Assembly (NCBI GenBank): GCA_029779845.1
Contig: JAKOZT010000125.1
Span: 1 to 64,000, forward strand
Length of the DNA stretch: 64,000 nucleotides
Direction: 5' to 3'
Source of the DNA: Pseudomonadota bacterium
GTDB lineage: Bacteria; Pseudomonadota; Gammaproteobacteria; Burkholderiales; Burkholderiaceae_C
In this document: positions 58,994 through 64,000 of the stretch, in pieces
Position numbering within the stretch: position 1 is the stretch's first letter
Layout of the letters: each line of letters starts with the position of its first letter
Translations under genes and position numbers: made by a program
Notes under the pieces: generated by a model
Seen by the model: the letters and a program-made list of their open reading frames with translations, nothing else
Databases searched by the model: none
Told to the model about the DNA's origin: nothing

Positions 58994-59027
58994 TTTTGTC
59001 TTACAGACCTATATTCTATCCTACAGA
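58994..59027 (+). promoter_or_regulatory. Putative IclR operator with paired direct repeats
   Basis: TTTTGTCTTACAGA (58994-59007) and TTCTATCCTACAGA (59014-59027) agree at 11 of 14 bases and are 20 bases apart, two helical turns. The second copy ends seven bases before the ATG of the FAH-family gene. The stretch is AT-rich relative to its surroundings. A promoter and a regulator-binding site for the divergent iclR/operon pair are likely; binding is inferred. Confidence 0.6.
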
Positions 59028-59034
59028 ACAAGTC

Positions 59035-59928
59035 ATGAGGATTGCCCGCTTCAACCACGGTCGCATCGGCGTCGTCGTCGGCGACGCGCAGCTGGTGGAC
59101 ATCACCGAGGTGATCGGCGAGGACGCCGCGGCCTGGCCGCCGCAGGGCACGGTGCGGCTGATCGCGCGCTTCGCCGAGCTGCGGCCGCTGATCGAGCAGG
59201 CGCTGCCGTCGCTGCCGCGCCTGCGCCTGGCCGACGTGACCCTGCGCACCCCGGTGCCGTGGCCGAACAAGGTGATCGCCTACCCGGTCAACTACCACGA
59301 CCACGGCCGCGAGATGCAGGCCGGCTACCGCGCCGATGTGCAGGGCTTCTTCCTCAAGCCGTGCTCGTCGCTCTCCGGTGCCGGTGAGCCGGTCGAGCTG
59401 CCCGAGGTGCCCGGGCGCGAGGTGCACCACGAGTCCGAGCTGGCCATCGTGATCGGCAAGCAGTGCCGCGGCATCGCGCGCGAGCAGTGGCGCGAGGTCG
59501 TGTTCGGCTACGCCTGCCTGCTCGACATGGTGGTGCGCGGCAAGGAGGAGCGGGTGTTCCGCAAGGCCTTCGACACCTTCTGCCCGGTGGGGCCGTGGAT
59601 CACCACCGCCGACGAGGTCGGCGACCCGACGCAGCTGGAGATGAAGCTGTGGGTCAACGGCGAGCTGAAGCAGCACGCCAGCACGCGCGACCTGGTGCTC
59701 GACATCCCCGGCATGGTGCAGATGGCCGCCGCGGTGATGACGCTGCACCCCGGCGACATCATCGCCACCGGCACGCCGGCAGGCGTCGGCCCGGTGAAGA
59801 ACGGCGACACCGTGCGCATCGCCATCGATCGCCTCGGCGAGATGAGCGTGCCGGTGGTGCAGGGCACGCTGGGCCGCACGCCGGTGTTCGAGAAGCCCTA
59901 CACCCCGGACATCATCAAGCAACGCTGA
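59035..59928 (+). CDS. Fumarylacetoacetate hydrolase family protein
   Basis: A 297-residue hydrolase of the FAH family. The core is NYHDHGREMQAGYRADVQGF near residue 85, with the metal ligands in VHHESELAIVIGK near 135 and GYACLLDMVVRG, and the C-terminal FATGTPAGVGPVK-like stretch (IATGTPAGVGPVKNGD). Relatives hydrolyse fumarylpyruvate or maleylpyruvate in gentisate degradation, which fits the gentisate-dioxygenase-like neighbour. The ATG at 59035 was chosen because it follows the operator region and gives the usual MRIARF start. Confidence 0.9.
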   Translation: MRIARFNHGRIGVVVGDAQLVDITEVIGEDAAAWPPQGTVRLIARFAELRPLIEQALPSLPRLRLADVTLRTPVPWPNKVIAYPVNYHDHGREMQAGYRADVQGFFLKPCSSLSGAGEPVELPEVPGREVHHESELAIVIGKQCRGIAREQWREVVFGYACLLDMVVRGKEERVFRKAFDTFCPVGPWITTADEVGDPTQLEMKLWVNGELKQHASTRDLVLDIPGMVQMAAAVMTLHPGDIIATGTPAGVGPVKNGDTVRIAIDRLGEMSVPVVQGTLGRTPVFEKPYTPDIIKQR

Positions 59929-59936
59929 GGCAGACG

Positions 59937-60866
59937 ATGAAGACTCTCGACGAGCTGTACGCCCGCATCGATGCGCTCGGCATGGAAGGCGGCTGGCACC
60001 GCAAGCAGCCCTCGCTGTGGCCCGAGCCGCGCGCGAACTTCCTGCCGGCGCAGTGGCGCTATGCCGACGTCAAGCCGATCCTCGAGGCGGCCGGCCACCT
60101 GGTGGACCACGAGCTGGCCGAGCGCCGCAATCTCACGCTGACCAATCCGCTGCCGGGCAACGGGTACGCCACGGTGCGCACGCTGGTGGCGGCCTACCAG
60201 TCGATCAAACCCGGCGAGCGCGCGCTCTCGCACCGCCACACGCCGAACGCGCTGCGCATCATCGTCGAGGGGCGCGGCACCTACACCGTGGTGAACGGCA
60301 CGCGCGTGGAGATGCGCCCCGGCGACGTGCTGCTGACGCCGAGCTGGCACTGGCATTCGCACGAGGCCATCGGCCCCGACGAATGCTTCTGGGTCGACGT
60401 GCTCGACGTGCCGCTGGTGCACCTGCTCGAGCCGATGTTCTTCGAGCGCCATCCCGATCGCTGCGAGCCGGTACGCGAGAACGTCGAGAGCTGTCCGCTC
60501 GCGTTCCGCTGGGAGGATTCGCTCCAGCGCCTGGACGCCGCCTTCGGCGCTCCGGCCGACGCCATGTCCGAACGGGAGATCGAACTCGGCGAGCCGGCGA
60601 TGAAGACCGTCGCCATCCACGTGCAGCGCATGGGCGAGGACTTCGCCTCGCCCGAGCACCGCAGCACCGCCAACGCCGTGTTCACGGTGATCGAGGGTGC
60701 GGGCCGCACGTGCATCGGCGACAAGGAGTTCGCCTGGCAGCGTGGCGACGTGCTCGCCGTGCCTGCCTGGCAACCGTACCGCCACCGCGTATCGAAGAAC
60801 GCGCACCTGGTGCGCGTCAGCGACGAACCCGTGATGCGCGCTTTCGACTGGCTGCGCCAGCGTTGA
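59937..60866 (+). CDS. Gentisate 1,2-dioxygenase-like bicupin protein
   Basis: A 309-residue protein with two cupin domains. The first has the iron ligands H99 and H101 (HRHTPNALRIIVEGRG) and the distal PSWHWHSHEAIG, which match gentisate dioxygenases. The second cupin (VFTVIEGAGRTCIGDKEFAW) lacks a clear His set. The reaction would be ring cleavage of gentisate or a relative to maleylpyruvate. The gene starts eight bases after the FAH-family gene. The sequence is somewhat shorter than typical gentisate dioxygenases (about 340-350), so another hydroxylated aromatic acid is possible. Confidence 0.87.
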   Translation: MKTLDELYARIDALGMEGGWHRKQPSLWPEPRANFLPAQWRYADVKPILEAAGHLVDHELAERRNLTLTNPLPGNGYATVRTLVAAYQSIKPGERALSHRHTPNALRIIVEGRGTYTVVNGTRVEMRPGDVLLTPSWHWHSHEAIGPDECFWVDVLDVPLVHLLEPMFFERHPDRCEPVRENVESCPLAFRWEDSLQRLDAAFGAPADAMSEREIELGEPAMKTVAIHVQRMGEDFASPEHRSTANAVFTVIEGAGRTCIGDKEFAWQRGDVLAVPAWQPYRHRVSKNAHLVRVSDEPVMRAFDWLRQR

Positions 60867-60883
60867 ACCCAGAGGAACACGAG

Positions 60884-61867
60884 ATGAAGAAGTACATGGC
60901 TTTCGCCGCTCGCCGCCGCCTGGTGGCGGCCACGACGCTCGCCGCAGCCCTGGCCGCCGCGGGCGCCTGGGCGCAGCCCGGCTATCCGGAGAAGACGATC
61001 CGCATCGTCACGCCCTACGACCCGGGCAGCCTGGTCGATACGACGACGCGCCTCGTCGCCGACGGACTCAAGGCCGAGCTCGGCCAGAACGTGATCGTGG
61101 AGAACCGCAGCGGCGGCATGGGCATGATCGCCATGACTGCGCTGCTGGCTGCGCCGGCCGACGGCTACACGCTGCTGACGGACACGCCGGCCTCGGCGAT
61201 CAACCCGACGCTGTACAAGGCCAAGTACAACCCCAAGGCGGACATCGCGCCGATCGCGCAGTTCATGCGCCTGCCCTTCGCGATCGGCGCCAGCCCGTCG
61301 CTGCCGGCGGGCAGCGCCGCCGAGCTGGTGGAGTACGTGCGCAAGAACCCCGGCGCCGTCGACGTGGCGGTGGCCGGCACCTCGACCGGGCTGGTCGGCG
61401 ACCTGTTCGCGATCCAGAACGGGCTGCAGTTCAACCGCATCCCGTACAAGGGGGCGGCGCCCGCCATGATGGCCGTGCTGAAGGACGAGGCCAAGCTGAT
61501 CTTCCTCGACGCCGGCAACCTCGCGCAGTACATCAACGGCGGCAAGATGAAGGGGCTGCTGATCACCTCCGAGCAGCGCTGGCCCGCGCTGAAGGACGTG
61601 CCCACCGCGAAGGAGGCCGGCTTCGCCGCGTTCGACGCGGCCACCTGGTTCGGCATGTTCGCCCGCGCCGACGTGCCGCCCGACGTGCAGGAGCGCCTGA
61701 ACGCCGCGGTGCGCAAGGTGATGGCCTCGCCGAAGGTGGAGGAGTTCCTGCGCCAGCGCGGCGCGATCGCCTCGACGATGACGACGGCGCAGTTCCGCGC
61801 CTTCTTCAACCGCGAAGTCGACACCTGGGCAGAGGTGATCCGCAAGGCGGACGTCAAGGCGCAGTGA
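60884..61867 (+). CDS. TctC-family (Bug) tripartite tricarboxylate-type binding protein
   Basis: A 327-residue periplasmic receptor with an N-terminal signal (MKKYMAFAARR then a hydrophobic run to AWAQ) and the Bug-family features YPEKTIRIVTPYDPGSLVD, PGxxxD-like segments, YKGAAPAMMAVL and GLLITSEQRWPALKDVPT. These proteins capture carboxylates for TTT transport. No TctA or TctB gene is in the window, so it may serve a distant permease. Its position in the aromatic operon suggests an aromatic or aliphatic acid ligand. Confidence 0.9.
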   Translation: MKKYMAFAARRRLVAATTLAAALAAAGAWAQPGYPEKTIRIVTPYDPGSLVDTTTRLVADGLKAELGQNVIVENRSGGMGMIAMTALLAAPADGYTLLTDTPASAINPTLYKAKYNPKADIAPIAQFMRLPFAIGASPSLPAGSAAELVEYVRKNPGAVDVAVAGTSTGLVGDLFAIQNGLQFNRIPYKGAAPAMMAVLKDEAKLIFLDAGNLAQYINGGKMKGLLITSEQRWPALKDVPTAKEAGFAAFDAATWFGMFARADVPPDVQERLNAAVRKVMASPKVEEFLRQRGAIASTMTTAQFRAFFNREVDTWAEVIRKADVKAQ

Positions 61868-61901
61868 ACGCCGCGAAGCGGCTCGGGCAAAGGAGCAGGA
61901 C

Positions 61902-63092
61902 ATGCATGTATTGATCGCGGGCGGCGGCATCGGCGGACTGGCCGCCGCCGCGGCGCTGCTGCAGCGCGGCATCGACGTTGACGTCTACGAACAGGCGGCC
62001 GAACTGAAGGAGGTCGGCGCCGGCATCCAGATCAGCCCCAACGGCAACAAGGTGCTCGACGCACTGGGCGTGTTCGAGGCGCTCGAGGCGCTGTCGTGCG
62101 ATCCCGGGCGCAAGGAGTTCCGGCTGTGGAACACCGGCAAGCCCTGGCCGATGTTCAGCCTGGGCAAGACCGTGGTCGAGGCCTACGGCTATCCCTACCT
62201 CACGGTGTACCGGCCGGACATGCACGAGGCGCTCGCCGACCGGGTGCGCGCACTCAAGCCGGACGCCATTCACCTCGGCAGCGCGGCGGCGGGCTGCGCG
62301 CAGGACGCCGAGGGCGCCGAACTCGTGCTGCGCGACGGCACCCGGGTGCGCGGCGATGCGCTGATCGGCGCCGACGGCGTGCGCTCGATCGTGCGCAACA
62401 CGCTGTGGGGGCCGAGCGATCCGCAGTTCTCCGGCATGGTGGCCTGGCGCGGCCTGATCCCGATGGAGACGCTGCCCGCGCACATGCGCGAATCGGTCGG
62501 CACGACCTGGATCGGCCCCGGCGGCCACGCGGTGTCGTACCCGCTGCACCGCTCGAAGTACATGAACTTCGTCGCCACCATCGAAGGCAAGACCTGGACG
62601 GCCGCCGGCGGCTCGGAGGAAGGCAGCGTCGAGGAATGCCTGGCCGACTTTCACGGCTGGCACGAGGACGTGCAGACGCTGATCCGCCGCAGCCCGCGCC
62701 TGCTCAAGTGGGCGCTGGCGCAGCGCGACCCGATCCCGGCCTGGACGCAGGGACGCATCAGCCTGCTGGGCGACGCGGCGCACGCCACGCTGCCCTTCCT
62801 CGCGCAGGGCGCGGTGCATTCGATCGAGGACGGCATGGTGCTGTCGCGTTGTCTCGAAGGCGTGGACAAGGCCGGCGTGCCCGCCGCGTTGAAGCGCTAC
62901 GAAGCCGCGCGCATAGCGCGCACCAGCCAGATGGTGCGCGGCGCCACCGCCAACACCGAGCGCTTCCACAGCCGCGAGCTGGCCACCGAGGCGACGGCCG
63001 AGGAGTACCTGCAGCGCGAGTGGAGCGCGAGCCCGATCCGCGACCGCTACCACTGGCTGTATGCCTACGACGCGAACACCGCGCCGATCTGA
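61902..63092 (+). CDS. FAD-dependent aromatic hydroxylase (3-hydroxybenzoate 6-hydroxylase/salicylate hydroxylase type)
   Basis: A 396-residue class A flavoprotein monooxygenase. It has the N-terminal FAD motif VLIAGGGIGGLAAAAALLQ, the mid-protein DGxGxRS-like GADGVRSIVRNTLWG near residue 162 and the second FAD motif LLGDAAHATLPFLAQG near residue 288. The best family match is 3-hydroxybenzoate 6-hydroxylase or salicylate 1-hydroxylase. With a gentisate-dioxygenase-like neighbour, hydroxylation of 3-hydroxybenzoate to gentisate is the simplest reading. AGGAG lies upstream of the ATG. Confidence 0.88.
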   Translation: MHVLIAGGGIGGLAAAAALLQRGIDVDVYEQAAELKEVGAGIQISPNGNKVLDALGVFEALEALSCDPGRKEFRLWNTGKPWPMFSLGKTVVEAYGYPYLTVYRPDMHEALADRVRALKPDAIHLGSAAAGCAQDAEGAELVLRDGTRVRGDALIGADGVRSIVRNTLWGPSDPQFSGMVAWRGLIPMETLPAHMRESVGTTWIGPGGHAVSYPLHRSKYMNFVATIEGKTWTAAGGSEEGSVEECLADFHGWHEDVQTLIRRSPRLLKWALAQRDPIPAWTQGRISLLGDAAHATLPFLAQGAVHSIEDGMVLSRCLEGVDKAGVPAALKRYEAARIARTSQMVRGATANTERFHSRELATEATAEEYLQREWSASPIRDRYHWLYAYDANTAPI

Positions 63093-63108
63093 ACACGGGG
63101 CGAGCGGC

Positions 63109-64000
63109 GTGGCCAATCGACTGCTGGAGGGCATCCGCGTCCTCGACCTGAGCAACGTGCTGGCCGGGCCGTTCTGCGGCTATCAGCTGGCCCTGCTCGG
63201 CGCCGACGTGATCAAGGTGGAATCGCCGGAGGGCGGCGACCTGGCGCGCCAGCTCGGCGCCGACGCCGCGCTCAACGCCTCGAGAATGGGGGCTTCGTTC
63301 CTGGCGCAGAACGCCGACAAGCGTTCTGTCGTGATCGACCTGAAGTCCGAGGGCGGGCGCGAGAACTTTCTGAAGCTCGTGCGCGACGCCGACGTCGTGC
63401 TGGAGAACTTCCGCCCCGGCGTGATGGAGCGGCTCGGGCTCGGCCACGAGGTGCTCGAGGCCGTCAAGCCGGACCTGATCTATTGCGCCATCTCCGGCTT
63501 CGGGCAGGACGGGCCGCTGTCGCGCGCGCCGGCCTACGACCAGATCATCCAGGGCCTGTCCGGCGTGATGAGCGTGACCGGCGGGCCGCAGAGCGCGCCG
63601 CTGCGCGTCGGCTATCCGGTGTGCGACACCTTCGGGGGGCTGATGGCGGCCTTCGCCATCTGCGCCGCGCTGCTGCGCCGGCAGCGCAGCGGGGAAGGGG
63701 CGTTCCTCGACGTCTCCATGCTCGACTCGGCACTCGTCGGCATGGGCTGGATCGTCTCGAACCTGCTGGTGGCGGGCCAGGAGCCGGTGCCCATGGGCAA
63801 CGACAACTTCACCGCCAGCCCGTCGGGCACCTTTGCCACCGGCCACGGCCTGCTGAACATCGCCGCGAACAAGCAGGAGCAGTTCGAGGCCCTGTGCGAC
63901 GTGATCGGCGCCTCGCCGCTGAAGACCGATGTGCGCTTCGCCACCCGCGAGGACCGCAAGCGCCACCGTGCCGAACTGCGGGCCGAGCTCGAGAAGCATC
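63109..64000 (+). CDS. CaiB/BaiF class III CoA transferase (partial, cut by the window end)
   Basis: A frame from GTG at 63109 runs open to the window edge (297 codons). It has the N-terminal GIRVLDLSNVLAGPFCGYQL, LLGADVIKVESPEGGD, then NKRSVVIDLKS-like NADKRSVVIDLKSEGG, VLENFRPGVMERLGLG and the catalytic aspartate region FLDVSMLDSALVG. This is the standard pattern of family III CoA transferases, which activate or move CoA between carboxylic acids. It begins 16 bases after the hydroxylase stop. Which acid is used cannot be told; the operon suggests an aromatic acid or a ring-cleavage product. Confidence 0.9.
   Translation, partial: MANRLLEGIRVLDLSNVLAGPFCGYQLALLGADVIKVESPEGGDLARQLGADAALNASRMGASFLAQNADKRSVVIDLKSEGGRENFLKLVRDADVVLENFRPGVMERLGLGHEVLEAVKPDLIYCAISGFGQDGPLSRAPAYDQIIQGLSGVMSVTGGPQSAPLRVGYPVCDTFGGLMAAFAICAALLRRQRSGEGAFLDVSMLDSALVGMGWIVSNLLVAGQEPVPMGNDNFTASPSGTFATGHGLLNIAANKQEQFEALCDVIGASPLKTDVRFATREDRKRHRAELRAELEKH

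Overview
The window is chromosomal DNA of very high GC content, densely coding on both strands. The gene set and order point to a betaproteobacterium of the order Burkholderiales, probably near the Rubrivivax/Leptothrix/Comamonadaceae group. The order-typical blocks are leuS-lptE-holA, bamE divergent from fur, hpf-ptsN-hprK, glnE divergent from yhdP, and rsmB-DUF4390-ntrY-ntrX. Genus-level assignment is inference.

Layout. Positions 1-308 are non-coding and rich in hairpins. From 309 to 7113 the minus strand carries holA, lptE, leuS, exbD, exbB, dapB and bamE, with fur divergent at 7190. Positions 7700-9649 hold hprK, ptsN and hpf. corA, a glutathione peroxidase, a DMT exporter, a rhombosortase-type rhomboid protease and glnE follow. 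yhdP and a nitrilase-family amidase lie on the plus strand. From 21106 to 27674 the minus strand has an uncharacterised protein, lemA, queC, proA, an AEC transporter, a PfkB sugar kinase and a UbiH-family hydroxylase. Positions 27776-33851 are a plus-strand operon: a YdjI-type SPFH protein, a DUF4178 zinc-ribbon protein, DUF350, a membrane spermidine-synthase-like protein and a Tat/lipoprotein flavin oxidase. Nearby are a membrane protein of unknown function, a murU-like gene, a hemerythrin and speD. tkt and gap come next. A secreted-protease locus (39901-43767) has a lipoprotein resembling a free propeptide and two subtilases with GlyGly-CTERM tails. Positions 43703-55911 contain SPOR, birA, SET, topoisomerase III, DUF167, a PhnD-like protein, BLUF, folE, rsmB, DUF4390, ntrY and a short ntrX.

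After tRNA-Phe (55955-56030) the character changes. An integrase remnant, a hipBA toxin-antitoxin pair of lower GC and the 3' stub of an amidohydrolase gene mark an old insertion. Beyond this scar an IclR regulator diverges from an aromatic-acid catabolic operon: FAH-family hydrolase, gentisate-dioxygenase-like cupin, TctC binding protein, FAD aromatic hydroxylase and a CaiB-type CoA transferase cut by the window end.

How the genes work together. The clearest functional links are four. (1) The SPFH/DUF4178/DUF350/SpeE-like/flavin-oxidase operon, with speD 2.3 kb away, looks like an envelope-stress and polyamine module. (2) The rhombosortase at 12.5-13.2 kb and the two GlyGly-CTERM subtilases at 40-44 kb form an enzyme-substrate pair. 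(3) A BLUF blue-light sensor is coupled to a divergent GTP cyclohydrolase I. (4) The terminal operon fits the gentisate branch of hydroxybenzoate degradation. A dispersed GC-rich repeat occurs five times, each copy 1-5 bases past the stop codon of a minus-strand gene, and in one case it supplies the N-terminus of LptE.
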